A stretch of 7,111 bases of DNA from contig CAAGMM010000466.1 in assembly GCA_900771045.1 (NCBI GenBank), positions 1 to 7,111 of the forward strand. The letters are read 5' to 3'. The position numbers were made by a program, and so were the translations under genes. Below the pieces are notes generated by a model. It did not search any database, was not told the DNA's origin, and saw only the letters and a list, made by a program, of their open reading frames with translations. The stretch is from Bacteroidales bacterium (GTDB lineage Bacteria > Bacteroidota > Bacteroidia > Bacteroidales > F082). Position 1 is the stretch's first letter. Every line of letters begins with the position of its first letter. Positions 1-6,791 of this stretch are shown one piece after another.

Positions 1-1539
1 AACGGCGCCGGAAAATCAACACTGCTGAAGATTATCGCGGGCCGCGACAAGTCGTATAACGGCGAAGTCGTCTTCTCGCCCGGCTATTCAATCGGAATGC
101 TCGACCAGGAACCGCAGTTGGACGACAACAAGACCGTCCGCGAAGTGGTTGAGGAAGGCGTTCAGGAAGTCGTCAACCTTTTGAAGGAATACGAGGAAAT
201 AAACAACAAATTCGCCGAACCTGATGCCGATTTCGACAAACTCATCGAGCGTCAGGGTGAACTTACCGAACTTATTGAAGCTCACGACGCGTGGGAACTC
301 GACAGCAAGTTGGAACGTGCTATGGACGCTCTGAATTGTCCTGACGGCGATGCGCTCGTGAAAAATCTTTCGGGAGGCGAACGCCGCCGCGTGGCACTCT
401 GCCGCCTGCTGCTTCAGGAACCTGATATTCTGCTTCTTGATGAACCGACTAACCATCTTGACGCAGAGTCAATTCAATGGTTGGAAAGCCATCTGCAGCA
501 ATATAAGGGAACCGTCATCGCCGTCACTCACGACCGTTATTTCCTCGACCACGTTGCCGGCTGGATTCTCGAACTCGACCGCGGCGAAGGCATTCCGTGG
601 AAAGGCAACTACTCATCGTGGCTCGACCAGAAGACGCAGCGTCTCGCGATGGAGGAGAAGACCGAGAGCAAACGCGCCAAGACGCTCAAACGCGAGCTCG
701 AATGGGTGAGGATGGCTCCGAAGGCGCGTCACGCCAAAGGCAAGGCGCGTATCGAGTCGTACGAGAGGATGCTCAACGAAGACGTGAAGGAAAAAGAGGA
801 AAAACTCGAAATCTATATTCCGAACGGAGACCGCCTCGGCGCGAAAGTCATCGAAGCCAACAACATCACCAAGGCTTACGGCGACAAGCTTCTGTTTGAG
901 AACCTCAGTTTCAGCCTTCCGCAGGGCGGTATCGTCGGCGTCATCGGGCCTAATGGGGCCGGTAAGACGACGCTCTTCCGCCTCATCATGGGGCTGGAAA
1001 AGCCCGATTCGGGCAGTTTCGAGGTCGGCGAGACGGTCAAAATCGGCTATGTCGATCAGCAGCACGCCGACATCGACCCGGAGAAGACCGTCTGGGAGGT
1101 CATCTCCGGCGGAAACGAGCTAATCCAGTTGGGCAAGCGCACTATGAACTCGAGGGCTTACGTCTCGCGCTTCAACTTCAACGGCAATGATCAGCAGAAG
1201 AAGGCCGGAGTGCTGTCGGGAGGCGAACGCAACCGCATGCATTTGGCGTTGACGCTCAAGCAGGAGGCCAACGTCCTTCTTCTTGACGAACCGACCAACG
1301 ACATTGACGTCAACACTTTGCGCGCTTTGGAGGAAGGCCTCGAGAACTTCGCCGGATGCGCCGTCGTAATCAGCCACGACCGCTGGTTCCTCGACCGTAT
1401 CGCCACGCACATCCTCGCCTTTGAAGGCGATTCGCAGGTTTATTTCTTCGAGGGAAGTTATTCGGAATACGAGGAAAACAAGACGAAACGTCTCGGAAAC
1501 AACGAGCCTAAACGGTTCAGGTATAAGAAGTTGATTTAG
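1..1539 (+). CDS. ettA: EttA, energy-dependent translational throttle ABC-F ATPase (5' partial)
   Basis: The reading frame is open from base 1 and begins in the first Walker A motif (NGAGKST, visible residues 1-7), so about 40 N-terminal residues lie outside the window. The order is: arm insertion with a charged helical stretch (about residues 60-115), first signature LSGGE (123-127), first Walker B LLLDEP with catalytic Glu148, a basic inter-domain linker (about 200-260, the P-site tRNA interaction motif of ABC-F proteins), second Walker A GPNGAGKTT (316-324), second LSGGE (405-409) and second Walker B (425-431). The C-terminus ends in EPKRFRYKKL, much like the EttA end, which separates it from Uup and antibiotic-resistance ABC-Fs. 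The 512 visible residues match the known total of about 555. EttA binds the ribosomal E site and gates the first elongation step according to the ATP/ADP ratio; it is cytosolic and has no membrane domain. It is convergent with the methyltransferase gene, and the two stop codons overlap. Confidence 0.95.
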   Translation, partial: NGAGKSTLLKIIAGRDKSYNGEVVFSPGYSIGMLDQEPQLDDNKTVREVVEEGVQEVVNLLKEYEEINNKFAEPDADFDKLIERQGELTELIEAHDAWELDSKLERAMDALNCPDGDALVKNLSGGERRRVALCRLLLQEPDILLLDEPTNHLDAESIQWLESHLQQYKGTVIAVTHDRYFLDHVAGWILELDRGEGIPWKGNYSSWLDQKTQRLAMEEKTESKRAKTLKRELEWVRMAPKARHAKGKARIESYERMLNEDVKEKEEKLEIYIPNGDRLGAKVIEANNITKAYGDKLLFENLSFSLPQGGIVGVIGPNGAGKTTLFRLIMGLEKPDSGSFEVGETVKIGYVDQQHADIDPEKTVWEVISGGNELIQLGKRTMNSRAYVSRFNFNGNDQQKKAGVLSGGERNRMHLALTLKQEANVLLLDEPTNDIDVNTLRALEEGLENFAGCAVVISHDRWFLDRIATHILAFEGDSQVYFFEGSYSEYEENKTKRLGNNEPKRFRYKKLI

Positions 1540-2732
1540 GCTTGTTCTGTAAATCGATTTGCGTCGTTTTTCCGGTACTCGGGGGCTTTTTCACAAGCCG
1601 TCAGGTTTTCGGCCGCCGTGTCGTCTTTATGTCGTTCGAAAAGTCCTGAGAGACTCAGCTGTTTATGTTTTGCGGTGGTTTTTTTCTCTTTAACCCGGCG
1701 GAAATCATTTGTGAAATCGGCGTCTTCGTTTCCGGTTATTTTATCTTCACTTGATTCTTCACTTGCGGCAACGGCCTTCTCCAACTGTTTTGCGACATGC
1801 CACATCAAGACTGGTGGGACGGCGTTGCCGATAGCTTTGTATTGTCTGATTTGAGATACGGAATCAAGGATGAATGTATCAGGAAATGATTGAATACGAG
1901 CGGCTTCCCTTGTAGAAAAACGCCTATACCTTCCTTCATATATCAACACGGGATCCGTACTGTTTAGACTGACTTTTGCTAAATGTGCACTAATAGTATT
2001 ACAAGGTTCGCAGAGATTCATAACTCTTCCTTTGTTCATCTTTTCCCTTACGGCCATCATTCCCGCAACTGCTTTTTCACTAAAAAACAGCGATTCATTT
2101 TTGTTTTCTGTTTCAATAATGACATCACCAAGAACCTTTTTATCTGTATTTGGAAGATTATTCGGATATTTAAATTGTTTATAATCAGAAAAATCTCTAA
2201 ATCCCAAAATGATAACACGTTCTCTTCTTTGTGGAACGCCAAAATCTGAAGCATTTAAGAGTTTGTAAACTACCTTATATCCTGTGTCAGTGAATTCTTT
2301 AATTATCATAGGGAATGCTTTACCTTTATTGGCAGACAATATTCCTTTAACATTTTCCGCAATAAAGAATCTGGGTTTTCTTTCTTTCAGTATTCTTACC
2401 ATCTCAAAGAACAGCATTCCGCGTTCATCTTTGTAGCCAAGGCGTGGTGGATTTTGGGCGGAAATTGAAAACGACTGACAAGGGAAACCGCCAATTAACA
2501 TGTCGAACTGAGGTATTTCATCTGTTTTTATTTGTCTAACATCTTTGACTATACATTTATGCTTAAAGTTATTGTTATAAATTTGTGTACAATATTCGTC
2601 ATTATCTGCTGCGTAAACTATTTGAAAAGGGTTTTCCTCATAGTCTTTTCCAAGGTATGAAAAACCGCCAATCACTCCTAAGTCCATTCCTCCACAACCA
2701 CAAAACAGAGAGGCAACCCTTATTTTTTCCAT
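1536..2732 (-). CDS. DNA (cytosine-5-)-methyltransferase M2, with long C-terminal tail
   Basis: This 398-residue protein transfers a methyl group from S-adenosylmethionine to C5 of cytosine. All core motifs are seen: motif I FCGCGG (10-15), motif IV GGFPCQSFS with catalytic Cys85, motif VI AENV (125-128), motif VIII QRRER (168-172), motif IX TREAARIQSFP (274-284) and motif X GNAVPP (302-307). The target-recognition segment between VIII and IX is short (about 180-270). The fold should end near residue 320, but a charged, low-complexity tail of about 78 residues follows and its stop codon overlaps the ettA stop. The ATG at 2732 lies inside the end of the nuclease gene (13-base overlap), with an A/T-rich leader and no Shine-Dalgarno, so coupled translation is likely. 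The core gene is A/T-rich (about 36% GC in sampled lines), while the tail-coding part is near 50%. It is the last gene of the M1-nuclease-M2 operon and probably protects one strand of an asymmetric site. The specificity cannot be read from the sequence. Confidence 0.93.
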   Translation of the reverse strand: MEKIRVASLFCGCGGMDLGVIGGFSYLGKDYEENPFQIVYAADNDEYCTQIYNNNFKHKCIVKDVRQIKTDEIPQFDMLIGGFPCQSFSISAQNPPRLGYKDERGMLFFEMVRILKERKPRFFIAENVKGILSANKGKAFPMIIKEFTDTGYKVVYKLLNASDFGVPQRRERVIILGFRDFSDYKQFKYPNNLPNTDKKVLGDVIIETENKNESLFFSEKAVAGMMAVREKMNKGRVMNLCEPCNTISAHLAKVSLNSTDPVLIYEGRYRRFSTREAARIQSFPDTFILDSVSQIRQYKAIGNAVPPVLMWHVAKQLEKAVAASEESSEDKITGNEDADFTNDFRRVKEKKTTAKHKQLSLSGLFERHKDDTAAENLTACEKAPEYRKNDANRFTEQA

Positions 2733-4264
2733 ATCAATAAATCGGTTTGTTTAATATCGTCACTATCATTGTCGTAGGAAAACGTCACATCCATTCCGTC
2801 TCTGGGCTTGGCATCAATTTTATCTGTCTTATATAAAAGGACGGGATTCCTCAGAACATACAGTGTTTTGACATTTTCGCTCAACATCAGTCGATAGATA
2901 AAATAATGTTCCTTGATGGTTCCCGCAACACTCCATTCGTTAGGAGACATGTGAAAACCGTACATCTGGATTTTCTGTTTACTGATAGTTGTTTTCACTT
3001 CAATGTATCTGTGGTCTTCCGTGCCATCGGCTTCGTAACTGTCTATATCGAATCCGGGATGGTATGACGGGCTGTCAACAATCCGAACAAAGCGAGTGAA
3101 TTTTTCGTATCCATTCAATTTCAGGCGCATTTTTTCATGACCGCAGACGATGGCTTCTCCGATATTTCCAATATCTTTCGTGGTTTTATCAGATGAAGCC
3201 ACGACACTATGAATCCTTGAATCAAATACTTCTTCGATTTTCATAGAGTCACTTGGAACAAGACCATCGTCAATCATTATCTCAACATCATCTTTATCTG
3301 ATAGCAGACTTCTAATATCAGTTCTGAATAAATTCGGTTTTATTGAACGGTTTACATAGTCAAACCACAACGGCTCGATTTTCGACAACTCTGAAGTCTC
3401 AACTTTTTCAGAATCTTCGTAAAATTTCTCATAGCCGTCGAAGAACGATGTGTCTTCTGCAAATATCTTCAGTGATGACAATTCATTGCCTTTCAATGTA
3501 AAATAACCATTATGACTATTTAGTAGGTTAGCCAATTCCATATAGTATAAAATGTCGCCAGCATATCTGGTCATATCACCTTTTGAACGATTTTTCCCTT
3601 TCAGTGATAATGTTCTTGTGTCTTTTGGATTATAATACCTGACGCCATTTTCCCGATTAGAGATGATTGTATAGGCAGCTTGTTCAGGAGATATTTTGCC
3701 GGATGTGAATCTGATATCATTAAAAATGCAATAAGTGGCTTCTTCTGCCGAAATAGACATTTCCTTTGTGCTATTTTGCTCACATAAGATTCTGTTTCCG
3801 GCCATAAGCACTTGAATGATGGATTTAGCCGGTTTGAAACGAATATTATGGCGTATGATTTCTTTCAAATCCTGGGGTTTCAAATGACCTCCCGGAAATT
3901 GAAAGGAAAATAGGAACAAACGCAAAAACTGGGTTAAGTCTTGGTTTTCGTGTAAGAATTTGGCCATTTTTGAAGTTTCGGTCGTCCCGGAATTTTTGTC
4001 TTCTGTGTAAAATGAAAATAACGCAGGTATTTCCGTTCTCCAGTTGTGCAAGGTCTTATCCGTCACGTCTATATTGCCCGGAAACATTTTTATGGCATTA
4101 AAGTAACGCCTGCTGTATTCATCGCAAGAGCATTTTGGAATCCTACAGCATTCACCTGCCATATAAAGCAGGACGTTTTCGATATTGCCCTTAAAACGGG
4201 GTCTGACGAAATGTATTCTATGCCAATATTTATCTGGTAAATTGTAATACTCCGTTTTCTTCAT
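2720..4264 (-). CDS. Putative restriction endonuclease with C-terminal DUF3883/PD-(D/E)xK-like domain
   Basis: This 514-residue protein is encoded between two cytosine-5 methyltransferases, and the context makes it the restriction subunit. The C-terminal part (about 360-475) shows the DUF3883 pattern: GNIGE (366-370), GFDIDSY with Asp406, IEVKTT with Glu422 and Lys424, then MSPNEW (439-444) and YFIYRL (454-459). Glu370, Asp406 and Glu422-x-Lys424 fit a PD-(D/E)xK nuclease active site; this assignment is from motifs, not from a search. Residues 1-350 are not recognised. They include a cysteine cluster (Cys39, 40, 45, 47), a mostly helical-looking stretch and a conserved-looking FPGG (123-126), and may hold the DNA-recognition domain. 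There is no signal peptide, membrane segment, or ATPase/helicase motif, so a Type I, Type III or McrBC-like motor is absent. The ATG at 4264 overlaps the M1 stop in ATGA, and the 3' end overlaps the M2 start by 13 bases. Sampled GC is about 37%, below both flanks. Certainty is high for a real gene and moderate for nuclease function. Confidence 0.8.
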   Translation of the reverse strand: MKKTEYYNLPDKYWHRIHFVRPRFKGNIENVLLYMAGECCRIPKCSCDEYSRRYFNAIKMFPGNIDVTDKTLHNWRTEIPALFSFYTEDKNSGTTETSKMAKFLHENQDLTQFLRLFLFSFQFPGGHLKPQDLKEIIRHNIRFKPAKSIIQVLMAGNRILCEQNSTKEMSISAEEATYCIFNDIRFTSGKISPEQAAYTIISNRENGVRYYNPKDTRTLSLKGKNRSKGDMTRYAGDILYYMELANLLNSHNGYFTLKGNELSSLKIFAEDTSFFDGYEKFYEDSEKVETSELSKIEPLWFDYVNRSIKPNLFRTDIRSLLSDKDDVEIMIDDGLVPSDSMKIEEVFDSRIHSVVASSDKTTKDIGNIGEAIVCGHEKMRLKLNGYEKFTRFVRIVDSPSYHPGFDIDSYEADGTEDHRYIEVKTTISKQKIQMYGFHMSPNEWSVAGTIKEHYFIYRLMLSENVKTLYVLRNPVLLYKTDKIDAKPRDGMDVTFSYDNDSDDIKQTDLLIWKK

Positions 4265-5316
4265 ATGAATTCAAGTAATTGTGTTGCAACTGCCTGTGCC
4301 ATTAGAGGTGGAACGGCATTTCCAACTTGTTTGTATTGACTCGTCTTGCTACATAGAATGATGAAATCATCGGGAAAAGATTGAAGACGTGCCGATTCTC
4401 TAACAGTCGGCACTCTGTTATATTCATAATGGAAATGATGACGATGTCCCGTGTCAATCGTGATACTCGGCTTGTTGCTGTTCAGGCGGGTCCACGCGAT
4501 ATGAACTCTCCGGGTCTGCTGCAGTTCCGCCGGCAAATCCTTATAATTCCCGCCGTCGGGGACCATCGCTATTATACGCTTAGTCTGTTCGGCGTGAATG
4601 GTGACGTCGTGATTATGCAGCGTTTCGCTGTTCCGCCGCATCAGTCTCTGATAATCACTTTGAGGCGCAAAAGGATAGGCTCCCCCTTCCGGCACGCCTG
4701 TTTCGGGCAAATCTGACAGAGCCTCTTTTGCAGTCACGTGATTCTGCACCGTTTTTTGAGGATACTCGAATTCTCTCCCGTTTTTCAAACCGACGAATAC
4801 AGCCCGCCTCCGATTTTGCGGAACGCCGTAATCGGAAGCCAACATAACTTTATAGACTACTTTATACCCTAAATCGGAAAAATCCCTGACTATCGCGTCG
4901 CGAACTATGCCGCCGCCAAGCGAGAGAATGTTTGGCACATTTTCCAGGACGAAAGCCTTCGGCTGAAAATGTGAAACCATTCGGACAAAGGATTTATACA
5001 ACTCGTTCCTTTTGTCCTCGACGATACGCTTTCCAGCCACGGAAAACCCCTGACAGGGCGGACCGCCGACGATGACGTCCACATCGCGGTGATTGATTTT
5101 CTCTTCAACTTCCTCAGGCGGCATAGACGACAAATCGCCGCATAACGTATTGGGGTTTTTATGGTTTCTACGATACGTTTTAAGTGCGTCCTCCCACACG
5201 TCTATCCCTAACAGCACGTTATACCCGGCCTTCTCAAAACCGAGAGACAGCCCGCCACAGCCGCAGAATAAATCTATGACGTTATATGATGCGTCTCCGG
5301 TCGCCATTGTCACCAC
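4261..5316 (-). CDS. DNA (cytosine-5-)-methyltransferase M1
   Basis: This is a compact C5 methyltransferase of 351 residues, complete and at the usual length for a bacterial restriction-modification enzyme. Motif I is DLFCGCGGLSLGF (15-27), motif IV GGPPCQGFS with catalytic Cys88, motif VI ENV (125-127), motif VIII QNRRR (167-171), motif IX RESARLQSFP (306-315) and motif X GNAVPP (332-337). The target-recognition region between VIII and IX (about 175-300) includes a histidine-rich GHRHHFHYEY stretch (290-299) just before motif IX. Start choice is open: the longest form uses GTG at 5316, but ATG at 5307 (348 residues) needs no rare start and leaves about 11 residues before motif I. Neither has a good Shine-Dalgarno. 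There is no N-terminal helix-turn-helix, so direct autoregulation of the kind seen in some methylases is not suggested. As first gene of the operon it would be made before the nuclease. Its GC (about 50%) exceeds that of the next two genes. It differs clearly from M2 outside the motifs, so it is not a recent duplicate. Confidence 0.95.
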   Translation of the reverse strand: MVTMATGDASYNVIDLFCGCGGLSLGFEKAGYNVLLGIDVWEDALKTYRRNHKNPNTLCGDLSSMPPEEVEEKINHRDVDVIVGGPPCQGFSVAGKRIVEDKRNELYKSFVRMVSHFQPKAFVLENVPNILSLGGGIVRDAIVRDFSDLGYKVVYKVMLASDYGVPQNRRRAVFVGLKNGREFEYPQKTVQNHVTAKEALSDLPETGVPEGGAYPFAPQSDYQRLMRRNSETLHNHDVTIHAEQTKRIIAMVPDGGNYKDLPAELQQTRRVHIAWTRLNSNKPSITIDTGHRHHFHYEYNRVPTVRESARLQSFPDDFIILCSKTSQYKQVGNAVPPLMAQAVATQLLEFI

Positions 5317-5328
5317 TTTTTGTCTTTG

Positions 5329-5341
5329 TTGAATCTTTCAA
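5329..5341. repeat. Short inverted repeat in the gap before the restriction-modification operon
   Basis: Two perfect 5-base arms, TTGAA and TTCAA, are separated by 3 bases. They lie inside the only intergenic gap near the operon (5317-5354), 13 to 22 bases upstream of the two possible M1 start codons. No run of T follows on the minus strand, so it is not an intrinsic terminator for the sugar transferase gene. It could be a small operator or a leader hairpin. The arms are short enough to have arisen by chance, and no function is claimed. No convincing Bacteroidota promoter (TTTG and TAnnTTTG elements) was seen on the minus strand in this gap. Confidence 0.35.
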
Positions 5342-5354
5342 TCCGCCCCGGTCT

Positions 5355-6791
5355 TTATTTCCCTCTTCCCTGAATCACGATTTTCACGGTGTAAATCAAT
5401 ATTTTGAGGTCGAGGCCGATGCTCATGTTCTCGAGATAGAGGATGTCGTATTTGAGGCGTTCCACCATCTCATCGACGGTGGAGGCGTATCCGAATTTGA
5501 CTTCGCCCCAGCTCGTGATGCCGGGCTTTATCTTCATCAGCATTCTGTAGTGCGGCGCGCGTTGGGCAATCTGGTCGATGAAGAACTGGCGCTCCGGACG
5601 GTAGCCTACGATGGACATGTCGCCTTTTAGCACCGTGAAAAACTGCGGTATCTCGTCAAGCCTCACCTTCCTCATAAATTTGCCCCACGGCGTGATGCGC
5701 GGGTCGTCGTCTTTGGAAAGCTGCGGCCCCATGTCTTCCGCGTTGACGTACATACTGCGGAACTTCAGCATATCAAAGGGCTTTCCGTGTAATCCGATCC
5801 TCTCCTGACGGTAGAAAACCGGGCCGGGCGACGAGCGTTTCACCTTATAGGCCACGAACAGGTACAAAGGCGAGAGAAGTGTCACGACGAGGCCGGAAAC
5901 GATGACGTCGAAGCCGCGTTTGACGACTTTCTGCCATAACGGGAGCGGCTCCGGAGAGACTCTCAATAATGGAGCGTGCCAGATGCCCTCCTGTTTGATC
6001 GAACCGAGATAAAACTCCTGCATCATAGGCGTCATCTTGATGACGACGTCGCATTCCTGAAGGGCCACGAGGATGGAGTCTATCGTCTCTATCTCCGACC
6101 TCTCGAAGGCGATGATGACTTCCGCAACCTGGTAGTCTTTGATGACTTGTGCCACGTTTGACAGGTCGCCGAGGCGCGGCAGGTGTTTCTCGAGCTTGTA
6201 TTCGTCGCGCTCAATCACGTTGACGAAGCCCACGAACCTGTTCCCTTCGGAATAACGCTGTTTCTCTATCTCGTTGTAGATGTCGCAGGCGTTGTCGTGA
6301 CTGCCCACTATCAGCGTGTTGAAGCCTATCTCGCGGTTGTGAATCTTCTTGTTGGTCCTCGTCATTATCACATATCTGAAGGAGAAGGTGATAAAGAACT
6401 GGAGGCAGAAAAGCACCGTGAAGCTCAGGTAGTAGGTCTTATACGAGATGATGGTGTCATTGAGTATCGTCGCGAAGAAAAGCACGACGGAGCCGCATAA
6501 GACGGTGAAGAAGGTGTTGCGCAGCTCTTTCAGCCTGGATCGCTTGAACACGTTGTTGTAAAAGCCCGTCAGCATATAAAGCCCGACCCAGCAGACCGGT
6601 ATCCCGGCTATGGCTATCCAGAAGTTGGCGTCGTCGAAAACGGTCCCGATGCGGCTTCTGAAATCAGGGTCTTCGTGGAATTTCCTGAAGAAGTAGAACA
6701 AAATCCACGTCAAAAGCGCTGAAAACCAGTCAGCTGCTACATATTTGGCGGTCTGTTTGACCTTACTGATGTTGTTAGTCACGATATACAA
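5355..6791 (-). CDS. Polyprenyl glycosylphosphotransferase (exopolysaccharide/capsule initiating sugar transferase, WcaJ/WbaP type)
   Basis: This family moves a sugar-1-phosphate from a nucleotide sugar onto undecaprenyl phosphate at the inner membrane, the first committed step of exopolysaccharide or capsule repeat-unit assembly. The 478-residue protein has four N-terminal hydrophobic segments (about 18-35, 55-76, 92-110, 120-143), then a Rossmann-like domain opening with TLIVGSHDNA (159-168). A fifth hydrophobic segment (about 293-316) leads into the C-terminal catalytic domain. That domain shows PGPVFYRQERIG (322-333), KFRSM (343-347), the Asp379-Glu380 dyad in RLDEIPQ, SIVGYRPE (393-400) and PGITSWGE (423-430). 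The sugar (glucose, galactose or another) cannot be told. The start is unusual: the longest frame uses TTG at 6791, GTG at 6782 is an alternative, and the next Met codon is about residue 73, too late for the first membrane segments. The start overlaps the upstream gene's end by 17 or 8 bases, so the two are probably co-transcribed. Its stop is 38 bases before M1. Confidence 0.93.
   Translation of the reverse strand: MYIVTNNISKVKQTAKYVAADWFSALLTWILFYFFRKFHEDPDFRSRIGTVFDDANFWIAIAGIPVCWVGLYMLTGFYNNVFKRSRLKELRNTFFTVLCGSVVLFFATILNDTIISYKTYYLSFTVLFCLQFFITFSFRYVIMTRTNKKIHNREIGFNTLIVGSHDNACDIYNEIEKQRYSEGNRFVGFVNVIERDEYKLEKHLPRLGDLSNVAQVIKDYQVAEVIIAFERSEIETIDSILVALQECDVVIKMTPMMQEFYLGSIKQEGIWHAPLLRVSPEPLPLWQKVVKRGFDVIVSGLVVTLLSPLYLFVAYKVKRSSPGPVFYRQERIGLHGKPFDMLKFRSMYVNAEDMGPQLSKDDDPRITPWGKFMRKVRLDEIPQFFTVLKGDMSIVGYRPERQFFIDQIAQRAPHYRMLMKIKPGITSWGEVKFGYASTVDEMVERLKYDILYLENMSIGLDLKILIYTVKIVIQGRGK

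Noticed and set aside
613..1065. Long open frame on the strand opposite ettA
   Set aside because: It lies entirely within the well-supported ettA coding region, shows no recognisable protein features, and is explained by that gene's codon bias.
1551..1560. Perfect 10-base palindrome AAATCGATTT near the M2 3' end
   Set aside because: It codes for part of the M2 tail; a single 10-base A/T-rich palindrome is weak evidence and nothing nearby suggests a binding site.
1584..1599. GGCTT / AAGCC inverted repeat just after ettA
   Set aside because: The stem is 5 base pairs with a 6-base loop and is not followed by a T run on either strand; weak stems of this kind are expected by chance.
1646..1658. 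CTGAG-AGA-CTCAG hairpin as a possible terminator between ettA and M2
   Set aside because: It lies inside the M2 coding sequence, the stem is only 5 base pairs, and the nearest T run on the plus strand is about 20 bases further on, too far for an intrinsic terminator.
1536..5316. Interpretation of the locus as a Type I, Type III, McrBC, DISARM or BREX system
   Set aside because: There are no helicase, Walker A/B, specificity-subunit or other hallmark genes between the two methyltransferases; the only ATPase motifs in the window belong to ettA.
5319..5328. TGTCTTTG on the plus strand resembling the Bacteroidota -7 element TAnnTTTG
   Set aside because: It points away from M1, has no plus-strand gene downstream, and lacks one conserved base.
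1548..5397. Shared 8-mer TGTAAATC at 1548-1555 and 5390-5397, roughly bracketing the restriction-modification operon, as a possible target-site duplication
   Set aside because: The right copy is inside the sugar transferase coding sequence rather than at the operon edge, the match does not extend, and no transposase, integrase or terminal inverted repeats are present.
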